Counted from the first letter of the stretch, positions 23,871-32,415 are shown. The stretch: DNA of 64,000 nt from Anaerotruncus colihominis (GCF_010206195.1 NZ_VIQT01000002.1:119593-183592), one strand, 5' to 3'. Numbers and translations are program-made. The notes: generated by a model from the sequence alone, not told the origin.

Positions 23871-24605
23871 CTAAATGACTTCAACTGCCTGAACACACAG
23901 GCGCTTAGAAAGGTCATGGTTAACACAGGTAATCAGAGTAATGCGGTTATCCTCAGTTCGCTCTAAATAACTCCAGTCGGTTTCATCTATTTCCACAAGT
24001 TCTGTTACCTCATAGGTTCTCGTACCAAGAGCAGTTGTCAAAGTAATCTTATCACCGACAGTTAGAGTATGGATTTTCCCAAAGTAGGTATTAACTCCCT
24101 GATTATGCCCTGCCAGCCCAATATTTCCATCCCAGCAGCTTGTTTCCTTGAAATGAGCAACCCCATTGACCATTGCTTCCATCTCATCATCCGTTTCATA
24201 TACAGATACGGTCAGCCCAATCTTTGGGATTGCAAGCTGACCAAGACTGCCATCCTTCATTTGTACTGCTTCAGGCAGTGTAAAATCATCTGCACAGAAA
24301 TCAAAATCTTCATCTTCACGCATCTGTTCAGGGGTAAGTTCGCTGCGCACAGCAGATGATGCCGGGTTTTCTGTATTGCTCGAAGGTTTAGCTTTTCCAC
24401 TCCCAACAACAACTTCACCGTCTTCGGCGGTTATAAACTCTGCTGAATCAAAATCCACTTCATTCTGAAGCTCTTCCTGAGTGATTGAAGGGGTTAGTGC
24501 AACAGAGGAATTTTTTTCGGAATTATTCTCATTTGCACTCGACGAACAAGCGGTCAACCCCAATGCCAGCATTATAATGATTGCGGTATGCATAGGCTTT
24601 TTCAC
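23871..24605 (-). CDS. Sortase with a lipoprotein signal
   Basis: A 244-aa sortase-family transpeptidase. Residues 1-20 are a lipoprotein signal (HTAIIIMLALGLTAC), so the enzyme is predicted to be lipid-anchored at Cys20, unlike the usual membrane-spanning sortases. After an acidic linker (25-105), the sortase fold starts at LAIPKIGLTVSVYE and contains the catalytic His in GLAGHNQG, Cys in LITCVNH and Arg in KRLCVQA. It starts at GTG (24605), eight bases after AAAGGAG. It is encoded in the same operon as the LPQTG adhesin and could attach it to the wall or polymerise it. Class cannot be fixed by eye; D- or E-like is most likely. Confidence 0.85.
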   Translation of the reverse strand: MKKPMHTAIIIMLALGLTACSSSANENNSEKNSSVALTPSITQEELQNEVDFDSAEFITAEDGEVVVGSGKAKPSSNTENPASSAVRSELTPEQMREDEDFDFCADDFTLPEAVQMKDGSLGQLAIPKIGLTVSVYETDDEMEAMVNGVAHFKETSCWDGNIGLAGHNQGVNTYFGKIHTLTVGDKITLTTALGTRTYEVTELVEIDETDWSYLERTEDNRITLITCVNHDLSKRLCVQAVEVI

Positions 24606-24838
24606 ATCGTATTCTCCTTTCAGAAAGAGAAAAAGGAAGAGAAAAAAGAGAGGGGAAGATCAGGAAGTGGGGATGGCCTAACAGCGAAAGCGCGCTGCGG
24701 TTTGCAACGGACGAACCAGGCTATTCTCGTTGGGACTGCGTGGGCCGCATCGAAAACCATTCCCGTCCTCCTTCTTTCTCGTTTCCTCCCTCTCCTTTTC
24801 CCTTCTCATTCCTTTCCTTGATGGCTTTTTCTTGACTT
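24606..24838. other. Noncoding 233-bp gap with purine and pyrimidine tracts
   Basis: Between two exported-protein genes, a GA-rich block (24615-24668) and a CT-rich block (24767-24822) flank a GC-rich core (24670-24766) with a small stem (GGTTTG 24699-24704 with CGAACC 24712-24717). No convincing gene is present. Confidence 0.4.
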
Positions 24839-25906
24839 TTAGGGAATTTCTACCGGTGGCGGCGGATTTTCATTTCCATTTCTCCGATTCCAGGTTAGGA
24901 TTGCAGGAATTGTAATAATCCCACGCATTACCATTACTGCTCCTGCGCCCGCTAAAGTAAGAAGTCCCAGTATAATTGCAATCCCTGTCCACGGCACGGT
25001 ACTCTCACCCTTATAGATGATAGAGCAAATGGTATCACCCTCGGTTACACGGGTCACTGTGCCTGTGTAGTAGGCTGTGTTGTTGTATCCATTGATCTTT
25101 GTGCCATATCCAGTGCCGGTATAAGTAGCATAGGCTGTATACATTCCAGGAATAATATCATCTGCACGCTGGACTCCGTTTTGAAGTTTCCAATCGGCAT
25201 TGGCCAGTGTCAGCCCACCCATCTTTTTATCCAGGTAAGCATAATCGTTATTATCGAGATTATGCACCTCCACAGTTCGTGTAATGGGATACGAATAAGT
25301 TTTCTTTTCGGCGGCTGTAGATACAATGCTATCGTAGTCCAATAGCAACTGGCCTGAAAATCCACCTTCGTTATACTCCATTATAGGCTCTAAGGCTGCT
25401 TGAATTGTAGCGGGATCATCGTCCTCAGTTGTGAAAACAATGGGTTCTGCAATGGTTTTTTGAGTGATGACTTCTTCTGCCTTATCCATCAAAATATCTT
25501 GTTTCGAGTACCGATAGTTGTTCTCTTCAAAATCGGCCTCTACAAGAGTAGCTGGATCTACGCCGGCCGGCACTCGAAAAGATTTGATGATAACCGGGGA
25601 ATCATTGTGTTTCTCATATTTGATCTCAAAAGGATAGAGTCCAACCTTTGAAACAGTAGTTCCGTCATCCTCCGGTTCTTCATCTCTTTCTGGTTCTGCC
25701 TCAACAGGCTCCGAAGAATTAAACCCAATCACACCATCCGAGACAGACACAGACAGGCTTTCATTACCATCTGCTTCATCCTCAAGGATTGTGATAGGGG
25801 TGGGGCTGTTAGAAGCAGTTTCCTGGCCTTGATAGGCACTTGCTTGTATGGAAATCGAGGATATAACCAAAATTCCACACAAGAGATAGAGTGTGCGCTT
25901 CTTCAA
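24839..25906 (-). CDS. Exported, C-terminally membrane-anchored ICE protein
   Basis: A 355-aa protein with a signal peptide (YLLCGILVISSISIQASA), an acidic linker, and an extracellular part with KVGLYPFEIKYEKHND, SYPITRTVEVHNLDNNDYAYLDKK and a Tyr/Gly/Thr-rich segment (ATYTGTGYGTKINGYNNTAYY). One membrane span sits near residues 307-330 (WTGIAIILGLLTLAGAGAVMVM), followed by a short cytoplasmic Pro-rich tail. It starts at TTG after AAGGGAGG. It is the first gene of the ICE-1 operon and precedes the sortase gene, so a role in surface presentation or adhesion is likely. I do not recognise the family. Confidence 0.65.
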   Translation of the reverse strand: MKKRTLYLLCGILVISSISIQASAYQGQETASNSPTPITILEDEADGNESLSVSVSDGVIGFNSSEPVEAEPERDEEPEDDGTTVSKVGLYPFEIKYEKHNDSPVIIKSFRVPAGVDPATLVEADFEENNYRYSKQDILMDKAEEVITQKTIAEPIVFTTEDDDPATIQAALEPIMEYNEGGFSGQLLLDYDSIVSTAAEKKTYSYPITRTVEVHNLDNNDYAYLDKKMGGLTLANADWKLQNGVQRADDIIPGMYTAYATYTGTGYGTKINGYNNTAYYTGTVTRVTEGDTICSIIYKGESTVPWTGIAIILGLLTLAGAGAVMVMRGIITIPAILTWNRRNGNENPPPPVEIP

Positions 25907-25945
25907 AATTTTTACCTCCCTTACTTAAAGTTTAGATGAAAAGGG

Positions 25946-25972
25946 CTAAATTCCCTTCCAGGCAATCTGCAT
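25946..25972 (-). CDS. Possible 8-residue leader peptide
   Basis: ATG at 25970-25972 follows AAAGGATG by a suitable distance and opens an 8-codon frame (MQIAWKGI) ending in TAG, about 40 bases before the first operon gene. It could be a chance frame. Confidence 0.25.
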   Translation of the reverse strand: MQIAWKGI

Positions 25973-26029
25973 ATTGATCACATCCTTTCTATAAATACAA
26001 CATAGGTTTTTGCTTATATATGGTAAACA

Positions 26030-26061
26030 AAAAAAGGCAGGGCCTAAAGCCCTGCCTTTTG
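26030..26061. terminator. Bidirectional terminator near the ICE-1 end
   Basis: AAAAGGCAGGGC (26032-26043) pairs perfectly with GCCCTGCCTTTT (26049-26060) around CTAAA, with A- and T-runs on both sides. It probably insulates the ICE-1 operon from transcription coming from the attachment site. Confidence 0.85.
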
Positions 26062-26232
26062 AATACCCCGTTTCAGGTGGAAAATCTGCGGAACGATGCG
26101 CTTAAAAAGCACCACATTTTTTAAAAGTGACAAATAATTCGTTATGAAATAACCCTCAAAAATTATGGGAAATGCATCAACTAAAGTGCGCTAAATGCTC
26201 TATTTGATGTAAAAAACGACCAATTTTTGTAA

Positions 26233-26277
26233 CTCATAACCCGAAGGTCAGAGGTTCAAATCCTCTCCCCGCAACCA
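26233..26277 (+). other. 3' part of initiator tRNA-fMet: attachment site of ICE-1
   Basis: The sequence starts at the CAT anticodon loop (CTCATAACCCGAAGGTC), continues through a T-arm (AGAGG-TTCAAAT-CCTCT) and ends with CCCCGCAACCA. The CTCATAACCC piece with three following C residues is the initiator tRNA anticodon stem. The 5' half is absent: the bases before it are AT-rich and do not fold with it. This is the duplicated core expected at one end of an element integrated into a tRNA-fMet 3' end. Confidence 0.8.
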
Positions 26278-26278
26278 A

Positions 26279-26312
26279 AAACCCGCATGGCAAACCGCTT
26301 TGCGGGTTTTCT
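26279..26312. terminator. Terminator beside the attachment site
   Basis: AAAACCCGCA (26278-26287) pairs with TGCGGGTTTT (26301-26310) right after the tRNA fragment; it probably ended the original tRNA transcript. Confidence 0.6.
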
Positions 26313-26333
26313 CTTGCCATTTTACCGTCACAA

Positions 26334-26441
26334 TTTTGTTGCAGTGGGGATTTTTTCGCTCGTTAGGAAGAAGCGCAACAAAAGTGAATCATTTCAAAGT
26401 GGTTTTCACCGGAATTTGGACTGTTGCAGTTTTGTTGCAGT
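26334..26441. repeat. Direct repeats, likely integrase arm-type sites
   Basis: TTTTGTTGCAGT occurs at 26334-26345 and 26430-26441; a partial copy GTTGCAGT is at 26423-26430 and an inverted GCAACAAAA at 26375-26383. They lie between the attachment core and the integrase fragment, where tyrosine integrases have arm sites. Confidence 0.5.
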
Positions 26442-26467
26442 CCAAATTTTTTGTGGAAAAAGTTTTG

Positions 26468-26662
26468 CTACCAGAGAATGTCCTGGCTCTGTTCCTCCAC
26501 CCCCGGCAGAAAATCGCTCATCCGGTCGATGGCCTTTCTCTTTTCATCGTCCAGCACATGGGAGTACTGCTCGGTGGTGACAATGGAGGCATGACCCATG
26601 AGGTTCTGGATGATGCGGATGGGGACATTCTGTTCCATCAGCCTGGTGGCAAAGGTGTGCCC
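26468..26662 (-). pseudogene. Tyrosine integrase, C-terminal fragment only
   Basis: The last 64 codons of a phage/ICE-type tyrosine recombinase are present. Visible catalytic text is GHTFATRLM (HxxR box), LMGHASIVTTEQYSHV (LGH and Tyr nucleophile) and a normal C-terminal tail ending QDILW. The frame stops being integrase-like at 26662, where the next element begins. It reads toward the tRNA attachment site, as integrases usually do, so it belonged to an older element at the same tRNA. Confidence 0.85.
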
Positions 26663-26964
26663 TTACGGTATAATAAGGACAAATCGGAAACCCCCTTATT
26701 ACCAAGGTTGCTCAAGTGTTAAAAAGCGCGCATAAGACACTAAATACAGAACAAAACAACGTGTACATCGCTATATATTGTTGTTTTCTGAAAACAGAGA
26801 AATTCATGAGCAATCTATCTCAAAGAGGAATTTCGGATTTGCCACCATTCTTTTTCCAATAAAATACGCCCTTTGGTGGGGGCAGGCAGGGAGGTGATAA
26901 CGAACCATTTCACATAAAGGACAAACGGGCAACAACCCGGTAATACCGATTTTCATTCATATCA
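26663..26964. other. Noncoding left end of ICE-2
   Basis: About 300 bp with no convincing gene. It carries scattered short inverted words (AACAAAACAAC and GTTGTTTTC around 26750-26790) and a purine-rich GGAGGTGATAACG near 26890. It starts exactly where the integrase fragment breaks off. Confidence 0.35.
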
Positions 26965-27010
26965 GCCGCGCAGTAACTGACGGATGTTCAGCTACTGCGC
27001 GGCTTTTTTG
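26965..27010 (+). terminator. Strong terminator in the RepA leader
   Basis: GCCGCGCAGTAACTGA (26965-26980) pairs with TCAGCTACTGCGCGGC (26988-27003, one bulge) and is followed by TTTTTTG. Confidence 0.8.
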
Positions 27011-27023
27011 TTATATATGGCTT

Positions 27024-27056
27024 TGCCCCGACGACACAGATCGCCGGGGCTTTTTT
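27024..27056 (+). terminator. Second terminator-like hairpin before repA
   Basis: GCCCCG-ACG pairs with CGC-CGGGGC (27025-27050), followed by TTTTTT. Two terminators in a row before the initiator gene suggest controlled read-through. Confidence 0.6.
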
Positions 27057-27079
27057 CATTTAGACAGGAGGCTTTGAAA

Positions 27080-28066
27080 ATGCCGGAAACTTTGAATCTG
27101 AATTACTACTACGGGAATGAAGCCGAACAGTACAGCTTCTACCGCATCCCGAAAATCCATTTGACCGACCGCCGCTACAAGGGCGTATCGCTGGAAGCAA
27201 AGGTGCTGTACGGCCTGCTGCTTGACCGCATGGGGCTGTCTGCCCGCAATGGCTGGCTGGACGACAACGGGCGCGTGTTCCTCTACTTCACGCAGGAAGA
27301 AGCCATAACCATGCTGGGCTGCGGCAAGGACAAAGTGACGAAGCTGTTCCGCGAATTGGAGGGCATCGGCCTTGTGGAACGGAAAAAGCAGGGCCAGGGA
27401 CACCCCGCCCGGATTTACGTTAAGAACTTCATTCTGGAGCCGGAACCCTCCGCGCCGGTGCAGACTGCGGAAAACCAGCAGTCAAGACCGCTTGGCAGTG
27501 CCGCAGTCAAGACTGCTGAAAAACCGCAGTCTGCACCCCAGAAAACCAGCGGTCAAGAGTGCGGAATTTCCGCCCCTAATAATACTGATATAAATAAAAC
27601 TGAAAAAAGCGATACTGATCTATCCATCGCACCCCCTACCCCCTCAGCACGTTCTTTCCCTGCTGGTAAACGCGCTCCGCGCAGGATGGGATTGGATGAG
27701 ATGGAAAGCTACCGCGAACTGATTTTAGAAAATATTGACTATGACATTCTTCTGGAACGGAACCCCTACGACAAGGACTTGCTGGACGGCTACGTGGAGT
27801 TAATGCTTGAAATCTGCTGCTCCACACGGGAATCTGTCCGTATCTGCGGGCAGGAAGTACCCACCGAGGTTGTCAAGGGCCGGTTCCTGAAGCTGAACAG
27901 TGAACATATCGGCTATGTCATGGACAGCCTGAGAAGCAACACCGCCAAAATTGGCAACATCAAAGCGTACACGCTGGCAGCGCTCTACAACGCCCCCGTC
28001 ACAATGGGGCAATATTACACTTCGCTTGTCAGCCACGATATGGCGCACGGGCTGCTGGACGGTTAA
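27080..28066 (+). CDS. repA: RepA_N-type replication initiator of ICE-2
   Basis: A 328-aa initiator from ATG 27080 (MPETLNLNYYYG), which is preceded by CAGGAGG. The N-terminal winged-helix domain shows the family hallmarks FYRIPKIHLTD, VSLEAKVLYGLLLDRMGLS, NGWLDDNGRVFLYF and GCGKDKVTKLFRELEGIGLVERK. A Pro/Ser/Thr-rich linker (about 120-195) leads to a C-terminal domain (MESYRELILENIDYDILLERN) common in clostridial ICE RepA proteins. It would start replication of the excised circle. It is the first gene of ICE-2 and is followed by DUF3846, pcfB and virD4. Confidence 0.9.
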   Translation: MPETLNLNYYYGNEAEQYSFYRIPKIHLTDRRYKGVSLEAKVLYGLLLDRMGLSARNGWLDDNGRVFLYFTQEEAITMLGCGKDKVTKLFRELEGIGLVERKKQGQGHPARIYVKNFILEPEPSAPVQTAENQQSRPLGSAAVKTAEKPQSAPQKTSGQECGISAPNNTDINKTEKSDTDLSIAPPTPSARSFPAGKRAPRRMGLDEMESYRELILENIDYDILLERNPYDKDLLDGYVELMLEICCSTRESVRICGQEVPTEVVKGRFLKLNSEHIGYVMDSLRSNTAKIGNIKAYTLAALYNAPVTMGQYYTSLVSHDMAHGLLDG

Positions 28067-28116
28067 GCTGTCCGGCGCTTTGCAATAAATCAATCAAACC
28101 AAAGGAGGACTTTTGC

Positions 28117-28575
28117 ATGGAATATGAAATCAACATTCTGGTGGTGGAACCGGGCAGACCGCCCAGACCGGCGCGGGTGGACTACTCGCTGGAAACCTTT
28201 TCACAGCTTGTCGGCGGCGAGCTGGCAATGGGCTGTTTCCTGCCCCATCAGGTCATGCTGCTCTACAACGAAGACGCTAACCGTCAGGGACTGCCGCCCA
28301 ACCGCTGCAATCCCTTTGTGAACGAGTGCATCAGCGGTACATTCCTGCTGTGCGGGCTTTCAGACGGGGAGGGCTTCTGCTCCCTTTCCCCTGCCCAGCA
28401 AGCCGAGTTTCAGAGCCTTTTTGCCAGCCCCAGCGAGTTTATGATGCTGGGGACAGACCATATCTGCACCTCATCTACCGAGTTTTCAGAAGCTGCCGGC
28501 AGGCTTTGGGGCGGCATGGCAAGCGGCGAGTCCGTGGTGCTGACCAAGTGGGGCGGAAAGGAGGCCGGCGCATGA
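28117..28575 (+). CDS. DUF3846-type protein
   Basis: A 152-aa soluble protein typical of the segment between repA and pcfB in clostridial ICEs. The pattern SLETFSQLVGGEL, LLYNEDA, GLPPNRCNPF and ISGTFLLCGL matches the DUF3846 domain. It starts at ATG after AAAGGAGG. Function is unknown. Confidence 0.75.
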   Translation: MEYEINILVVEPGRPPRPARVDYSLETFSQLVGGELAMGCFLPHQVMLLYNEDANRQGLPPNRCNPFVNECISGTFLLCGLSDGEGFCSLSPAQQAEFQSLFASPSEFMMLGTDHICTSSTEFSEAAGRLWGGMASGESVVLTKWGGKEAGA

Positions 28576-28655
28576 AATACCTGCTCCGCCGCCTGCTGGT
28601 TCCGCCTTAGCGCACACCAGTTTAGTCCCAGCCTGCAAAGAGAGGAGGTTTTACC

Positions 28656-29135
28656 ATGCAGGATGAAGTACGCGAAAAATCGGTGGCTCTTACCATCAAG
28701 GTCGGCAAAATAGGCGGCAGGCTGACCGCCGGCCTGCTGAAATGGGCCATACGGAAGTATCTGGCGCAGACCCAGAACCCCCAAATCCACCACGGCAAGC
28801 AGACCGTAAAGCAGCTTGTAAGCCAGGGCGCAGGTGTGCAGAACATCGAGATTACGGACAAGAATATCAAGTCCTTTGAGCGCGTGGCGAGGAAATACGG
28901 GGTGGACTTTGCGCTGAAAAAAGACCCGTCGCAGGGAAAATACCTTGTCTTTTTCAAGGCACGGGACGCGGACGCGCTGAACGCCGCTTTTGCCGAGTAT
29001 GCCGGGAAAAGCCTGAACCGCTCCGCGCAGAAAAAGCCGTCGCTGTTAGGCCAGCTTTCCCACTTCAAGGAGATTGCAAAGAACCTGACGCGGGATACCG
29101 CCAAAAACCGGGAGAAAGGGGGCGTTGAACTGTGA
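28656..29135 (+). CDS. PcfB-family (DUF3801) conjugation protein
   Basis: A 159-aa protein with the PcfB/DUF3801 pattern: KIGGRLTAGLLKWAIRKYL, GKQTVKQLVSQGAGVQNIEI and FALKKDPSQGKYLVFFKARD. PcfB of plasmid pCF10 helps dock the coupling protein and relaxosome. Its stop overlaps the start of the virD4 frame (GTGAA at 29132), consistent with translational coupling. RBS GAGAGGAGG precedes the ATG. Confidence 0.85.
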   Translation: MQDEVREKSVALTIKVGKIGGRLTAGLLKWAIRKYLAQTQNPQIHHGKQTVKQLVSQGAGVQNIEITDKNIKSFERVARKYGVDFALKKDPSQGKYLVFFKARDADALNAAFAEYAGKSLNRSAQKKPSLLGQLSHFKEIAKNLTRDTAKNREKGGVEL

Positions 29136-31354
29136 AACTGGATGTAAAGAAAATCCTGCGCCCCAACCTGCCTTATGTGTTCATTTTCTGGTTTTTCAAC
29201 CGTGTGGCGGAGGGCTACCGGCTGGCAGAGGGCGCGGATATGGTGACAAAAGCAATGGGCGCGGTATCCGGCCTTGGTACGCTGATTTCCAAAAACCCGC
29301 TGCCCAGCTTCTATCCACGCGACCTGCTGTTTGGTGCTGCCGGCGCGGCCATTTTCCGCGCTGTGGTCTATTTCAAGGCAAAAAATGCCAAGAAATACCG
29401 CCACGGGGTTGAGTACGGTTCCGCGCGTTGGGGAACCGCCGACGATATACGCCCTTTCATCAATCCAAAATTTGACCAGAACATTCTCCTGACGCAGACA
29501 GAGCGTGTCATGGTGGGGCGCAACAAAATCCCCAAGTACAACATCAACAAAAACGTGCTGGTAATCGGCGGTTCCGGCTCCGGCAAGACCCGCTTCCACA
29601 TCAAGCCCAACCTCATGCAGATGAACGCATCCTATATTTGCACTGACCCAAAAGGCACGGTCGTTCTCAAATGTGGCAAGATGCTCCAGCGCGGCGGGTA
29701 TGAGATAAAAATACTCAATACGATTGACTTCAAACAGTCGATGAAGTACAACCCATTCCGCTATATCTACTGCGAGAATGATATTTTGAAGCTGGTCAAC
29801 TGCATCATGGAGAATACCAAGGGCGACGACGATTTTACCCCGTTCCGCAATATCATGAATGAGTTTTACGCTCGTGACACCAGCCGAAAAATCAAGTCCG
29901 TTTTCAAGTCTAAGGGCATGGCGGGCAAGCACATGACCGGGCAAGTCCCCTATGGCTATCTATGGGCCGACGATAAGCGGGAACAGTGGGTAATCGACGA
30001 CGAGGCCGCCGCCGTTGTCCGGCAAATCTTTAGCTTGACAATGGAGGGCTTCGGCCCCTATCAAATCTCCCAACTGCTCAAACGGCAGAAAATCGAAATC
30101 CCCGCCGTTCACCTTGCCCGGCACGGCGAGGGCGTGAACAAAACCAAGACTTTCAAAGACCCTTGCGGTTGGGGTTCCTCCACCATCGTCCATATTCTGA
30201 AAAAGCGCGAATACTTAGGCCATACGGTGAACTTCAAGACGCGCAAGCACTTTAAGGACAAGAAAAGCCATTATGTGGACGAAAGCGAATGGACGATTTT
30301 TGAGAACACCCACGAGGCCATCATCGACCAAGAAACCTTTGACAACGTGCAGCGAATCCGGGCCAACGTCCGACGCTACCCGGACGGCTACGGAGAAATC
30401 CACCCCTTAACCGGCCTTATGTATTGCGCCGATTGCGGAGGCAAGATGTACGTTCACCGCTCCTACAACGGCGAAAGAATCCCGCAATACACTTGCGCCG
30501 AGTATGGTAAATACCCCATCGGGACGCGCTGCAAGACACAGCACCGAATCAACGCCAGCGTGGTATTAACTTTGATTGCCGATATGTTAAAGGCTATCGC
30601 GGACTATTCCAAGAACGACCGGGCCGAGTTTATCAAGACCGTTCAGGAGGCGCAGGCGTCGCAGCAGGCCACCGACATTACCAAGAAAAGGCGGCGGCTT
30701 GCGGTGGCGCAGAAACGGGCCGGAGAGCTTGAAAAGCTGATGTGCAAAATCTACGAGGACAACGCTTTAGGCCGTCTGCCAGACGCGAGATACGCCGCCC
30801 TTGACGCGCAATACGCCAAGGAGCAGGACGAGCTTTCCAGCGAGATTGACGGGCTGGAAAAGGCAATCAGCGGCTTTGAGCAGAGCAAGAAATCGGCTGA
30901 AAAGTTTATCGCGCTTGTGGAGAAATACGAGAACTTCAACACTATGACAACCACCATGTTAAACGAGTTTGTCGAGAAAATCCTTGTGCATGAACGCGTC
31001 CGAAAAGGCAGCATAGAAACCACGCAGGAAGTTGAAATCTACTTCAACTTTGTTGGCCGCTATGTGCCGCCCCACTTCGGGGAAGTCAATCTCACCCCGG
31101 AGGAACAGGAGGCGCTACGCAAGAAAAAGGAACGCAAGGACAGGCTGCACCAGAATTATCTGCGGCGCAAGGCTAGCGGCAAGCAAAAGGAGTATGAGGA
31201 CAGAATCAAGACCGAGAAGCGCCGGAAAATGGAGGCCAAGAAAGCGGCCCTCCGTGCCGAGGATATGGCAAAGGGTGTATTCTATATCGCGGGCGGCGTA
31301 CCGCCGCAGGAGCCGCAGAAAGGCACGTTACCAGCCCGTAATGCCGTGGGCTGA
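29132..31354 (+). pseudogene. In-frame chimera: VirD4 N-terminus joined to TnpX-like serine recombinase C-terminus
   Basis: A 740-codon open frame made of two unrelated proteins. Residues 1-230 are VirD4/TraG: two membrane spans, GVEYGSARWGT and the Walker A GGSGSGKT (146-153). From about residue 231 (GDDDFTPF, near 29,822-29,845) the sequence is a large serine recombinase that lacks its catalytic domain: RNIMNEFYARDTSRKIKSVF, GYGPYQIS-like region, a Cys-rich zinc ribbon (CADCGGKM), a coiled coil and the family C-terminus. VirD4 resumes at 39,478, about 90 codons further along the protein. The best explanation is insertion of a Tn4451-like element into virD4, then deletion between similar GDDDF words. 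Both proteins should be inactive. Chimeric assembly is the alternative. Confidence 0.8.
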
Positions 31355-31482
31355 TGTGGCAACACGAAGAAACGAGGGCCAAGCCGCTCTCGCTTCTTCT
31401 ACTTTGCCATGACTTATTTTACACGTTTCATTGTATTGATAACAATAGAGCATATTATTAGCTTTCAGAAATGTAAAATCGG
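31355..31482. other. Boundary of the AT-rich cargo
   Basis: GC content drops sharply after about 31,395. No gene is seen in this stretch; it marks where the AT-rich MerR-TrmO-GNAT segment was joined to the GC-rich transposon backbone. Confidence 0.4.
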
Positions 31483-31511
31483 CTTGAAGTGTACAAAACT
31501 TCAAGTATAAT
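31483..31511 (+). promoter_or_regulatory. Promoter and dyad before the merR gene
   Basis: CTTGAAGT (31483-31490) and ACTTCAAG (31498-31505) form a perfect dyad; a TATAAT follows directly at 31506-31511, with TTGAAG as the possible -35. This is a likely autoregulatory site. Confidence 0.6.
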
Positions 31512-31531
31512 GATATACAGGTGGTGATAAG

Positions 31532-32344
31532 ATGTTTAAAATAGGTGAGTTTTCAAAGCTAACGCAAGTATCTATTCGTATGCTTCGATATTATGATGAA
31601 TTGGGGCTGCTAAAAGCAGCAGAAGTTGATAAATGGACGGGACACCGAATGTATTCAGTCACTCAAATACCCCGTCTAAACAGAATACTGTATTTGCGTG
31701 ACAGCGGTTTTAATGTTTCTGAAATTGCTCTTGCGCTTGAAATGGACGATTGCTTACTCCTTAAAACGCTTGAACAAAAGCAATTAGAAATCGAGCAGAC
31801 GATACAAAACGAACAGGAAAAAATACGGAAAATTGCGATTGCTAAAAACGAAATACAAGGAAACAACAGAGAACTTCATTACAACATTTCCATTAAAGCG
31901 ATACCAGAATACCAAGTGCTATCCTTACGCAGAATTGTTCCTACATACTACTCCGAGGGGGATTTATGGAATGAACTTTCTGCTTTTGCTAAAGAACAGA
32001 AAATAGAAATATCCAATCATACTTTTTCTGTTTATCACGACACAGAATATAAGGAACAAAATGTGGATATTGAACTGTGCGTTTCTGTAAATAAGCTATG
32101 CAAAGAAATTGCCCCGTTTTGCTTTCGTATTATCGAGCCTGTACCCATTATGGCTTGTACAATGGTATATGGTGATTTTTCAAATATCAAGGGAGCGTAT
32201 ATTGCTTTTGCAAAATGGCTACAAAAAAATAGCAATTATCGAATGTCAAGCCCCATGCGGCAAATTGTGCATAGAGGGGCGTGGAATGAAAGAAATCCAG
32301 CAAAGTATCTGACCGAAATTCAAATACCTTTGGAATTTCGATAG
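31532..32344 (+). CDS. MerR-family regulator with GyrI-like sensor
   Basis: A 270-aa activator-type regulator. The N-terminal MerR HTH and wing cover residues 1-72 (IGEFSKLTQVSIRMLRYYDELGLL), followed by the dimerising coiled coil (73-115, EQKQLEIEQTIQNEQEKI) and a C-terminal GyrI/AraC-effector-like ligand domain (about 120-270), the arrangement of BltR/BmrR-type multidrug sensors. The start ATG follows AGGTGGTG. The gene is AT-rich, unlike its surroundings. A promoter with a 19-bp spacer and an internal dyad in front of trmO is its probable target. Confidence 0.88.
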   Translation: MFKIGEFSKLTQVSIRMLRYYDELGLLKAAEVDKWTGHRMYSVTQIPRLNRILYLRDSGFNVSEIALALEMDDCLLLKTLEQKQLEIEQTIQNEQEKIRKIAIAKNEIQGNNRELHYNISIKAIPEYQVLSLRRIVPTYYSEGDLWNELSAFAKEQKIEISNHTFSVYHDTEYKEQNVDIELCVSVNKLCKEIAPFCFRIIEPVPIMACTMVYGDFSNIKGAYIAFAKWLQKNSNYRMSSPMRQIVHRGAWNERNPAKYLTEIQIPLEFR

Positions 32345-32346
32345 TA

Positions 32347-32376
32347 ATGTCCTGCAAAAAAGCAGGACATTTTTAA
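32347..32376 (+). terminator. Terminator after the merR gene
   Basis: ATGTCCTGC pairs with GCAGGACAT around AAAAAA, followed by TTTTTAAT. Confidence 0.8.
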
Positions 32377-32384
32377 TTTCCATC

Positions 32385-32415
32385 TTGTATCTCACATGAT
32401 GTGAGGTATTATACT
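32385..32415 (+). promoter_or_regulatory. MerR-type promoter (19-bp spacer) before trmO
   Basis: TTGTAT (32385-32390) and TATACT (32410-32415) are 19 bp apart, the over-long spacing that MerR activators correct, and the spacer holds the dyad CTCACATGATGTGAG (32391-32405). Confidence 0.65.

Noticed and set aside
26287..26722. Overlapping plus-strand frames after the tRNA fragment
   Set aside because: They are antisense to the integrase fragment and cover the arm-site repeats; no ribosome sites.
28622..29944. A 440-codon open frame on the minus strand
   Set aside because: It is antisense to DUF3846, PcfB and virD4, which have clear domains, ribosome sites and coupled starts. High GC explains the long antisense frame.
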